64,000 nucleotides of DNA from Chrysopilus asiliformis. Its lineage: Eukaryota; Arthropoda; Insecta; Diptera; Rhagionidae. Shown one piece after another: positions 55,283-64,000 of this stretch (position 1 is the stretch's first letter; each line of letters begins with the position of its first letter). The stretch covers positions 58,751,384 through 58,815,383 of the forward strand of contig OZ035961.1 of NCBI GenBank assembly GCA_964034945.1. Direction: 5' to 3'. The notes under the pieces are model-generated. The model did no database searches. It saw only the letters and a program-made list of their open reading frames with translations, and was not told where the DNA came from. The position numbers and the translations under genes are program-made.

Positions 55283-55571
55283 TCAAAATAGCGAGCATTT
55301 TGATATCCAGCTATCCGATTTTCGAGTTGGTTCTAAGGTCCGCAACTGATGGCCTCCCTTAGGTGGATTATTTATTTCCTGTAACAAAAAAAAATGTTAA
55401 TAATAATTTAAAAAAGGTTTTTCAAAATACCATTCTCTTCTCAATTTTAGCTTTAATATCACTGGCTAACGATAAAAATGCTTCTTCCACGTTAACACTG
55501 GTTTTGGCAGAAGTTTCCATAAATTTAATTCCATATTCTACCGCTAATTGTTCCCCTCTTTCTTTAGTGAC
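55283..55571 (-). CDS. Rab8: Rab8-type small GTPase, last two coding exons
   Basis: Exon 55571-55431 (47 codons) encodes [20 protein letters not shown] and [20 protein letters not shown]: the G5 ETSAK guanine-binding loop and helix 5. A 52-bp GT-AG intron (55430-55379) follows. Exon 55378-55283 encodes [20 protein letters not shown] and ends [11 protein letters not shown], then [13 protein letters not shown] and the C-terminal CSL(L/F) are hallmarks of insect Rab8, a GTPase in post-Golgi secretion that is geranylgeranylated at the C-terminal Cys. The upstream exons (P-loop, switches) are not seen in the window and should lie to the right beyond the inserted TEs. Both splice sites are consensus, so a processed copy is unlikely. 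Confidence 0.9.
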
Positions 55572-57660
55572 CTTAAAAATAAGAAAACCAAGAAATTAAT
55601 GTAGCACTTTCATTTTCTAAAACACATTACACATAAAAAATGTTGCAATTAAAAAAGATATTAGTGTTAACTCTACATGACGAAAATAAAATTATGGTGG
55701 ATGTGTTTTTTATTTAAAATAGGTACTGAAATTTTGATATTTTGTCAATGGAAAATTCTAATTCACTTTTTCATTATTCTTCAAATAATTAAGTTGATTG
55801 TATAAAATAAAAATAAATCGGTTTTATGTAATTTAAAAAAAAAATTAATTTTTATAACGTCGTTATAATTAGCACAAAAAAATAGTCTTGTTAATATTTA
55901 TTTAGGGTCAACTCGCGACCAATTAAAAAAGAGGTGTCTGTCTCTTAGAGACGGCCAGAAGACGTGGATCCGCCTACAACGATCGCCAATAGATATTTAA
56001 GTAAGAAATTTTAGTGAACAGGAAATTAAAGAAACAAATTTTTTTTTAAAAATAATTTTATTTATAATTGGTCTATGATAAGAGAAGTATTTTTGCATCG
56101 AAAATTTGCATCGATCGTTCTGACTCCTACGAACAGTACAACCCATTAATCCAGAAATTGCCCAGAATCATAACAACCCATATAGAGAAGAGAAACAATC
56201 AAGAGTAAAAGCTATCTCTCAACCTCAACATACTTCGACGTGTTCTCTTTCCTGCGCCTCTTCCAAATATTCAATACCACAAAGAAAACATAAAAAGAGT
56301 ATAAATGTGAAATCTGTACTACAAGCAGCAAACACAGCATAACAGCGGCAGTGAAAATTTAGATTTTGATTTTTAACAAAATAATTGAACATAGTTTAAC
56401 ATAACAAAATACCCTAAATAATGGTTTAATGTAGGCCGTATTTTATAACACAGTTTCTGTTGGGATGTCACCACAAACTATCGAGTATCATCGATTGCAA
56501 ATTTGTTATGAACGCAAGCAGATTTTCTAATTTGTACCCATATAACCAAAATCTAAGACGTATCCACGTCAAAAAAAAAAATTGGGCTTCTTAATGTATT
56601 CGATTATTTGACTAGTACCAGGAAGACCGAGCCATGCTCGGCGATCTCAAAATCTTCCTTCTGCCTCTGTCTCTGAGTAATTGAATCCGATTGCAATTGC
56701 AACATGATTCGTATAATGAGGTCCATGGAACTTGATTGTTTTGTAATTACTATTTATCGCTGCCCATAGATATCTAAAAAGTGATATTTTTAGAATGCAT
56801 ATCGAAAAACCTTACACCTTAGCAATATTGAGAATTTTCATTAAGATACCTTCACGTAATTCGAAGACACCAGGCGAGGGGTATCGAGGGGAGGGGGGGG
56901 GGGGGGAAGTCAGGTTTGTAGTGGAAAAATCGAAAGCCCTTAGTCCGCTTAGTAATACTGTAAAGGTTCATTAAGATCGGACTACTCAATTCGAAGACAC
57001 CAGGCGAGGGGTATCGATGGGAATTTTCTCAGAGGTGAGACCTATCTAGATCGGTTTTTTGTCCCCGAAAATCCCTAGCCCCCAAGTTTCGTGAAAATTG
57101 TTAGGCGGGTTTTCGACATCGTTGTGCAAACATTCCTCGTATTATATTATAGGATTTGCTTGGAAGAGTCCTCACACTTTTGATGCAGTTTGAGAACGGA
57201 TTGAGATTTCGCAGTAATTATTTTCATTATAGAATGAGAACGAAAAACCACAGTTTTTTATTTAAAAAAACCTTATGAATTTGGAACGTGGAACGCCACG
57301 AACGAGAAGGCTGCTATTATTAATGAAACTCAGCTTCAGTCTTTTGAGGGAACAGAAATAGAGTATAAGTGTGATGTCTTAAATCAAGCTGAATATCTTG
57401 AATCATATTTCATGACGCGCAGCCTAATTAATATTGCAATTCACAATATTTATGCTGAATTGCGTCTACGATAAAAATCGCTATAGCAATCGCTATCACA
57501 AGTCGGATCCGATTTCAGCCATTTCATGCTGACTTCAGAAATCACACTTTTCCACATAAGAAATATGTTAGCATTAAGATTCATTCTAAAAAAGCAGGTG
57601 TCTGTCTCGTAGAGACGGCCAGAAGACGTGGATCCGCCTACAACGATTGCCAATAGATAT
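55572..57660. other. Probable Rab8 intron filled with dispersed repeats
   Basis: Upstream of the Rab8 exon (minus strand), with no further Rab8 exon seen. Contents: repeat D copy 2 at 55930-56040; repeat E copy 2 at 56275-56580; the CCGAGCCATGCTCGG hairpin at 56626; a run of about 14 G at 56896; a ~130-bp tandem pair with GACACCAGGCGAGGGGTATCG at 56867 and 56996; repeat D copy 3 at 57597-57660, cut at TTAA by the piggyBac element. Plus-strand 57308-57400 can be read as KAAIINETQLQSFEGTEIEY, faintly like a Helitron helicase segment. Confidence 0.55.
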
Positions 57661-58615
57661 TTAACCCTTATCCTGCACTTAAAAAAAGTTACGTACGAGG
57701 TATTTATGGGTCAAAATTGCCCAATACATTTTTATTAGACATTAATTGCAGTTGTTACAATACAATGTTAAATTTGAATGACATTGTTGAGTACTAGGTG
57801 CTGGAGGACAAATTAGGACACAAATAACAGATTGCAGGCTTCAAATTTTCGGCTCGATCTCGTTGTGCAACTCCTTGTTGCAATGAATTAACAACTGATT
57901 AGGCTATAGGACTTTGTGGTGTAGTAGTTCGGCGTAAGATTTCAGGATTGATCATATCTTCGCCTAGTTTTTCTAGAAACAATCGACGCCTGAAATGCTT
58001 TTTCTTATTCCATTCAGGATTAACACTTATGCAAATCATAAAGGCATTATAAGCCGATATATCCAACATATTGCAGAATAAAGCTAATGGCCACCTATTC
58101 GTTCTGCACTTACAAGGCCACTACTTGATCTAGAGTATCCACCCCTGCCTTTGTTGAGTTGTAATAAGCTATTATGTCAGGCTTTTTCTTTTCGTCATTA
58201 GCTGTTCTTTTTTCGTGGTACATAGTACTAAGAAGAACCACACATCGGGTTTGGTGCTATGTTTATTTTCGAAAACAAAGTCGGAATGGAATCGTGGCTT
58301 TTATTTTATATATAAAATTTGTGGAGGCAAGAAAGCTTTATTCTTCCGTACAGTATCAAGCATTGTCAATTTTCGTTTCAACAATTCCACGCCTAACTCA
58401 TAAGATGTGAAAAAGTTGTCACAAGTGACATTCCTGTTAGACCGGTTGTAAAATCTAAGATACCCGCATTCCCTGATTTTGTTCGGGTTTGCAATTTCTG
58501 ACTTTGCCTGTGTAAACAAGCACCAAGTATAGCTTGATTTTCTATCGGACAACGATCCTACTTTGTGCAAAGTGCAGTATATCGAAAAACAATTTTTGAA
58601 CATGACCAGTGACAA
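57661..58615 (-). pseudogene. piggyBac-type transposase relic inserted at TTAA
   Basis: TTAA at 57661 followed by CCCTTATCCTGCACTTAAAA matches piggyBac ends. The target is proven because repeat D is cut exactly at its TTAA (compare ATATTTAAGTAAG at 55995). On the minus strand 58615-58301 encodes RNVTCDNFFTSYELGVELLK and KLTMLDTVRKNK; then, with stops, YYNSTKAGVDTLDQ, TNRWPLALFCNMLDISAYNA and NPEWNKKKHFRRRLFLE. A CYLCP near 57790 may be the start of the Cys-rich C-terminal domain. The N-terminal half and the other end were not found. Confidence 0.88.
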
Positions 58616-58814
58616 TTCAGTGAAAAAACGAAAACTTTAATCAATTCATATACAATTTAAAATAATGATAAATATTCTTAAGATAACATAATACAAGTAA
58701 ATTTAATATAATGTAGTGTAATATAATATAATATAACATAACATTGATGAAGGATGGTTTGAAAAACAAATTAAATTATAACAAGAAAATAGATAAGTTT
58801 TAACTCAGTTTAAA

Positions 58815-58991
58815 ATGGGGACATCCCAATCAAAAACGGGTGACAATAATGGCCAAGTAACAAACGAAATAACCATAGATACAGTGGCGGTTGACCATAA
58901 TATCACAACATTATTATACATAATAGTAACAATCATGTGTCTCCAATTGGTATACAAAGTGTACAAAATTTGGCAGCGCTCTGTGAAATAA
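58815..58991 (+). CDS. 58-residue membrane protein with N-myristoylation signal
   Basis: ATG at 58815, stop at 58989-58991, 58 codons. It begins MGTSQSKTGDNN: Gly2 with Ser6 and Lys7 fits the N-myristoyltransferase motif (MGxxxS/T). Residues ~31-47 (TTLLYIIVTIMCLQLVY) are hydrophobic enough to span a membrane, followed by a basic tail (KVYKIWQRSVK). Small MGxSQSK-type proteins are, to my recollection, carried by some insect LTR retroelements. Here it lies 1.45 kb before the gag at 60439, so it may belong to that element's leader or to the 3' end of a preceding copy. Function unknown. Confidence 0.6.
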   Translation: MGTSQSKTGDNNGQVTNEITIDTVAVDHNITTLLYIIVTIMCLQLVYKVYKIWQRSVK

Positions 58992-60438
58992 AAATATTTA
59001 ACAAGAGGCCAATCGTTGGCAAATATTGCATGAAAGCGATAAAATATCTCAAATATATTTTCGTAAATTTAATAATTTGAAGTAACAATGGAAACATCAT
59101 ACTGTTCCGAAGGATACACAACGCAGAGGTCATTGGCATCAACATTCAGGTCATAGATGAAGACGATTACCTAGCAGGGTGGAACCTCAAATAGACAAAC
59201 AACAAGTTATGTACAAATTCATTAATATTGTTTTAGATGATAAGTTTTATAAAAATTTCAAAAATTAAAATATAAGATGTAATTAAATTTCATGAACAAT
59301 AATTAACTAACAGACCAGCAGTAGTTTTCTTGGCACTTATAACGATGTAGTTATCCATAACGATGTCGTTATCCATAAATACGAATAAGAGATTTTATGT
59401 TTGTGGTAGTGGATATGAAATGGCGTTGTATTTGTTTCTCGCTGTCAACTTTCCAATAAAATTACGCTCGACTATGACTCTGGCAATGCTGAGCCTTCCA
59501 ATACGAATTTTCATAACGACTGCTCTCGTACCAGTCGATAAACACTAATGTTTGAGTTTCGTCCACTTAAGAATGTTGTTTAATTGTTGTCACGTTGGCA
59601 AAAACGAAATAAAATGTTGAATGCGTCCCTTAATTGTCTAAACATTACTCGCATTTGCCTTTTCCTTAAAAAAACGAAATTTACTTTGTGTTCAATTCGC
59701 CTTTACTTTGTGTTCAAGTTGAAATTTTCAAATCGCTGATGAAAAGAGATCTTTCACGCACAGCGAAATAAAAATTACTCTTGCTTGTGGAGGCCAACAG
59801 CGGAAACCGGTTGTAGTGCGGAAAGAGGGAGGGAAACACATCTTGGCAGCAGGAAAGTGCAATAAAATTGAATTGAATCGAAATTGCTGACAGCAAAAAA
59901 AAAATCTTTTGTATTTAACCTCAACCATTTGTGTTTATTTCTGGCATTTTTTTGTTGTGATTGTTAAAAATTTTTCCCAAAAACGTAAAACCTTTTCATT
60001 TGGCTAATCCGGGGAAATTCTAAAACGATTTTCGGATACTTTTCTATTTTGTTTTTCAAAGGAAAAGTGTGCGGAAATCCATCTAGAATTGCATAAAAAA
60101 CTGCCGGCTGGCCGCCCGACTTATATAAATACTTTTCACAGCTAAATATTACATTTTTTCGAAAGAAAATTGTTATTTGTTTACTTTTCAAAATATGTTG
60201 AATTTAAAACAAATTTTAAATTTGCCGCCACTGTCAAGATTGTATTTAAATTTTCGCCGCCAGAGCGAAAATTAACCACCTGTGCAAAATAATACCCTTA
60301 GCGATCTTTCCAGATCGTTATTTATCGATTTTGCCAAGAATCCTACTGCAGGTTAGGTAGGTAGAATTTAGATCGGTTTGATTTACTACCTCCCCCCATT
60401 TTTTCCCCCGTTACAAACAAAAATAAAATAATGATGAT
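58992..60438. other. Leader or LTR region of the right-hand Gypsy element
   Basis: Non-coding, AT-rich. CATAACGATGTAGTTATC / CATAACGATGTCGTTATC is a 19-bp tandem pair at 59339 and 59359. AACCTTTTCAT... to TTATATAAATACTTTTCAC (60120) may include a TATA-like promoter. LTR limits cannot be set because the 3' LTR is outside the window. Confidence 0.4.
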
Positions 60439-61172
60439 ATGTCGCAAGAATACAAAATTTTGTATAAGATAATAAAACATTATAAAAAGGAGTTTGACAG
60501 AACTTATAAATGCGTGAATATTAAAAAACCACCTGTAGGTGTGACACGAAATCTACACACGAAAACATTAATTGATTATTTCAATCTAATATCAGTAGAA
60601 TTAAATAATTTCAATTCTAAATTCACGGCTCAACAAAAAGCCGAAGCAAACCTTTTTTTTACCAAAACTTGCACAAAACTACAAAGTGCTTTTAATCTAC
60701 TCCATTTCACCTACGCGGACATATTAACAGACTCGGAATTAGAAATCCACCCCAATAGCTCACCAACTGACACCTCCGATTCTGAAAACGAGGATAATAA
60801 TAAAATAACATCAACAATGCCTTTAGAACAGCACGAATTTCTGTCGCTCGCGGCGAAACTTATACCTAAATTTGATGGAACAGTGGCCCTGATGAATAAA
60901 AAAGAAGTAATTGCTTTTCCTAATATTTTTTAGCAATTACTTGTTTCTTTATGAATAAAAATTCTAGATTTATCTTTTACTTTCGACAATTGCTTAACAT
61001 TAAAGTAAATGCCATTTTCTTATAGCTTTTGCTGAATTTTAAAAAGCAATTGCTTAAGATTATATGAATAAAAAAATTATTTGCTTCATGTGTTTAGCAA
61101 TTACTAAAGAATTGTGAAGGCAGCGCAGTGCCATGCTAATTATAGAAGCATCAAGTGAATGTGGTTTTTAAC

Positions 61173-62191
61173 ATGGCAAATTTTGTGTCACTTAGAAGCC
61201 GTAAAGTATATAATTGTCGAAAAAATCCCCAGGTGAACGATTATAAAAAGTTATATAGATTTACCGAAGAGAATACGCGTCGGTTAGCGCAAACATTTCT
61301 GGAAGAAACCGATGAAAAACGCGGTGGTGCGTTGTGCAGTGAAATGAAAATGAGGATATTTTTACGGTACATTGCTGATCCAGGTTTTCAAAACGGAATT
61401 GCTGAAGAAGTAGGTGTACATCAGTCGACTGTTAGTAAAACGTTTGACGAAGTACTAAAACGTGTAACTGAAAAAGCTCACTTGTGGATAAATTTTCCGG
61501 AGACTGTGGATCAAATAACCGAAGCGGAGATGAAGTGGTCGCAACTAAATGTTTTTCCCGCTGCAATCGGTGTAATAGATTGCACTCATATTCGTATTCC
61601 GAAATTCAAAAGTGATCATCATGAGGATTACATTTGCAGAAAGGGTTTTCCCAGCATTAATGTTCAAGCCACATGTGATGGAAATGGGATTTTTACAAGC
61701 ATTGACGCTCAATGGCCTGGATCGGTACATGCCAGCAGAATATTAATAGCTCAGTTTTTTCTGCACTCCAAAATTCCCCCATGGAGTGCTTACTTTTAGC
61801 GGACGATGGCTATTTTCTATCTCCGTGGATTATGACTCCGTTTCGGAATCCTACTACTCCTAAAGAAAAGCATTTCAACAAAATTCTTACAAAAGAAAGA
61901 ATTATTATTGAACGGGCATTTGGGGAACTTAAGGCCAGATTTCCAATTCTGGGTTATAAAGTACGCTTGCGTATCGAAAAAATTCCTTCAGTTATTCTTT
62001 CCTGCGCAGTCCTTCACAATATCGCCAAATTTTTAAAAGATGATTTTGAATTTGAAACTAATCTTTGGGAACCAACATTGAATGAGGATCGGGCGTTAAC
62101 TGGTGAACCTAACAATATCATGGGAAGACTAGGGCAACGTAAAAGGAATTTATTAGCAGATGAATTATATAGACAAGATAGAGATATTTAA
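61173..62191 (+). pseudogene. Harbinger (HARBI1-type) transposase, one frameshift
   Basis: I start at ATG 61173 (MANFVSLRSRKVYNC); an upstream GTG in frame is less likely. LSEMKMRIFL-like residues and GVHQSTVSKTFDEVLKRV form the helix-turn-helix part. The DDE core: AIGVIDCTHIRIPK (Asp), SIDAQWPGSVHASR (Asp), and IIERAFGELKARFP (Glu). The frame breaks once near 61740, just after the second Asp; from there to 62191 the other frame continues LLLADDGYFLSPWIMTPF. All catalytic acids are present, so the break may be recent or an assembly error. Confidence 0.92.
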
Positions 62192-62253
62192 AGACTTTAT
62201 TCAAAAAATCAATTCAAAATATAAAAATTTTAAAAATAAACAATTTCATTTCT

Positions 62254-62991
62254 CTAAATGCATGTATATGTATTTCCATTTTCAGAGATAACACTGCTAG
62301 CTGATTTTCTCCTCTCAATTTCCTGAATTTGCATTCGAGTCAATTTTAGTTGTTCTAATAAAACTAAACGCTGTAATTCTTGCACTGTGAGGTTTTTAGT
62401 TTCATCAGTTTCCAACGATAGAGAATGCTTGCTTAATTTGATTTTTTTTCGTGGTTCTCCCAAAAGCGAAGAGGAGCAGTTGGAAGCAGCGAATGACTTG
62501 TCTTGTGAGGTATCACCAATATCAATATCTGATGCATTTGTTACAAAGGAGTGTAGGTCCTTTGATGTTCCAGCGACACTTGCACCTTTATTAAAAAATA
62601 AATATTTAAAAACCAGCTTTAAAAGATCCACTAATTTACCTGGTATCTTGTTGAAAACCGGGCTTCGCGTAACTTCCATAAGATCGAAAATAATTTTTTC
62701 CCACGGCTTATATTTAATTGGTTTATTTCCCGTTGTATTTTTGTCAAATCTTTTTTTCACAGTCGCTTTTAAGTTACTTATTTTTTTCTGTAATTGTTTG
62801 CACGTTATTTGCTTGCCAAATGACTTTTCATATTCTTTTATGAAATTCTTTGTGGCACTTTCCTTTTCTTTTTTAATATTAGGTAATTGCGATTTGTTTA
62901 AAAGAATTTTGTGTTCTTTTATTAAAAGAGTCAAAGTCATTTGACTGTTGTTGTCTTCCTCGGAAGAACTTTCCGAATCAATTTCACTCAT
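62254..62991 (-). CDS. Harbinger Myb/MADF-like DNA-binding protein
   Basis: 245 codons without a break from ATG 62991 (MSEIDSESSSEEDNNSQMTL). Residues ~20-115 form a helical Lys-rich domain (KNFIKEYEKSFGKQITCKQL, WEKIIFDLMEV), like the MADF/Myb-SANT proteins encoded next to Harbinger transposases. The C-terminus is a coiled coil (NLTVQELQRLVLLEQLKLTR, MQIQEIERRKS). In the family this partner brings the transposase to the nucleus and to the transposon ends. It converges with the transposase, 62 bp between stops. Confidence 0.85.
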   Translation of the reverse strand: MSEIDSESSSEEDNNSQMTLTLLIKEHKILLNKSQLPNIKKEKESATKNFIKEYEKSFGKQITCKQLQKKISNLKATVKKRFDKNTTGNKPIKYKPWEKIIFDLMEVTRSPVFNKIPGKLVDLLKLVFKYLFFNKGASVAGTSKDLHSFVTNASDIDIGDTSQDKSFAASNCSSSLLGEPRKKIKLSKHSLSLETDETKNLTVQELQRLVLLEQLKLTRMQIQEIERRKSASSVISENGNTYTCI

Positions 62992-64000
62992 AGCAGATCA
63001 CTTCCACTAAGCCAAACCACGAATGATATTAACTAAGACAAATCACGATAGATATGACAAATAACGGTTTTTTTGTTAACGGTTTTCTTGGTTAACCGTT
63101 ATTTTGGTTAACCATTATCTTAAAAGACTCTGTTTAGATATCTGACTGTGTTCGTTGCATTTCAAGCAATTGCTTCTTCCATCAACCAATTTTAAGCAAA
63201 AGTAAAAACATTTTATTCATACCTTAAATAAGCAATTGCTTTTTCTTAAAGCATTTGCTAACTAGTAGTTGCTTTTAACTTCACACTTTAAGCAAAAGCA
63301 ATTGCTGATTTTTTATTCATCAGGGCCAGTAACTCAACTACAAACATTTATTGACGCGATCGAACTTACAAATTTGCAAGCAGGAACACACGCAAATCTC
63401 TTAGTTGCATTAATCAAAACCAAATTAGATGGTACAGCTCGCTATCTAATTACAAACGAAGCAACGGTACAATCGATTATCTTATTACTGTTAAATTACT
63501 TTACATAAAATCCGCGAATGCCTTTACTAAAGAGATAGAGGACCTATCCAAATCTCTGGCAACGGCATATATTACAGAAGGCGTACTCAGTACGCCGTAC
63601 TGACGGATTTAGCACAAAAATATGCTACACAAACGCCAGTTAGAGCGATGACTCAAAATACTAACAACGAAAAATTAAAATTGATCATGGAGTCAGGACA
63701 ATTTTCAACAATGAACGAAGCCGTAGCAAAATTCGTCAGTGCTTCCACAGATAATTCGGCAAACCAAAACGTTCTGTACTTCCAAGGTAATAGAAACCGC
63801 AGATTTCACAACAATTTCAACACTAATTGTGGCAATTTTCGTAGAAACTATAATGGTTCCTACAACAATAATTTTCAAAATAACAACCCTAGAAATAATC
63901 GTACAAATTACCGTGGACCTAACAACAATAACAGGAACCTTCCAGGGCGAAATTTTCAAAATCGCCCCCAATCCAATTATAATAACAGAAATATACGAGT

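Larger units (their letters stand above)
60885..63327 (+). mobile_element. Nearly complete PIF/Harbinger transposon, two genes
   Basis: Perfect 19-bp ends GGCCCTGATGAATAAAAAA, with AGT at 60882-60884 and 63328-63330. Subterminal zones repeat AGCAATTGCTTTT / AGCAATTACTT words at both ends, candidate transposase-binding sites. It encodes a DDE transposase (61173-62191, +) and a Myb/MADF-like protein (62991-62254, -), converging as in autonomous Harbinger elements. Only one frameshift is seen. Confidence 0.95.
60439..64000 (+). pseudogene. gag: Gag of a Ty3/Gypsy element (mdg1/412-like), split by Harbinger
   Basis: ATG at 60439 begins MSQEYKILYKIIKHYKKEFD. Residues ~130-149 (LAAKLIPKFDGT) meet the Harbinger insert at 60885. 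After removal of the insert and one AGT, the frame goes on as VTQLQTFIDAIELTNLQAGT and LIKTKLDGTARYLI, a capsid motif seen in mdg1/412-type Gag. Frameshifts near 63506 and 63590 follow. AMTQNTNNEKLKLIMESG and an Asn/Arg-rich tail (NRNRRFHNNFNTN, RGPNNNNRN) without zinc knuckles run off the right edge. The clade assignment is tentative. Confidence 0.78.

Noticed and set aside
55283..55571. Rab8 exons as a processed pseudogene
   Set aside because: A 52-bp intron with consensus GT and AG separates the exons, and there is no poly(A) tail or duplication.
62387..62944. 185-codon plus-strand ORF
   Set aside because: Antisense shadow of the Harbinger Myb-like gene.
1..64000. tRNA, rRNA, operon or riboswitch features
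   Set aside because: None seen on reading both strands; the tRNA-like signal at 36001-36020 is only a primer-site complement.

Overview
The window is insect nuclear DNA, most likely from a fly or a near relative. It is AT-rich and almost wholly made of transposable elements (TEs). The one clear host gene is the 3' end of a Rab8-type small GTPase (minus strand, 55283-55571, two exons joined by a 52-bp GT-AG intron). Its encoded C-terminus is recognisably like insect Rab8. No bacterial genes, rRNA, tRNA or CRISPR arrays were seen.

Layout. 1-538 (-) is the start of a non-LTR retrotransposon ORF1 running off the left edge. 1512-4590 is a satellite of about 18 monomers of ~165 bp, with a 820-bp higher-order repeat and six embedded palindromes; it abuts a 5'-truncated Ty3/Gypsy element (4591-8298, +). 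8700-9160 holds a weak candidate spliced gene. 9262-12430 is a foldback element with Harbinger-like coding remnants in both arms. 13565-36454 (-) is one BEL/Pao retroelement with an envelope-like gene: 429-bp LTRs differing at 2 positions, a 5-bp target duplication AATTT and a tRNA-Trp-type primer site. It is inflated to 22.9 kb by nested insertions: a PHD-finger non-LTR element (18568-26001) that itself holds a hAT, two PIF/Harbinger-type elements, a P-like element and a MITE; a second, truncated non-LTR element (26552-27900); and a composite insert (28638-34257) containing a THAP-domain gene and a 2535-bp near-perfect foldback with a 7-bp duplication, like Galileo of the P superfamily.

36455-55282 is a mosaic of non-autonomous elements: GTCY-microsatellite Helentron-like repeats, elements carrying ~120-bp tandem repeats, three short long-hairpin elements sharing one terminal motif, hAT and Harbinger derivatives, a broken Helitron N-terminal gene and another non-LTR element (50190-53887). 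Rab8 follows. Further right come dispersed repeats, a piggyBac relic inserted at TTAA, a 58-codon ORF with a myristoylation signal and one membrane segment, and the gag of a probably mdg1/412-like Gypsy element. That gag is split by a nearly complete two-gene Harbinger transposon (60885-63327, duplication AGT).

Nesting order was read from target-site duplications and from reading frames that rejoin when an insert is mentally removed. Many coding breaks are single frameshifts or stops, several at homopolymers, so some could be assembly errors. Boundaries without a stated duplication are approximate.
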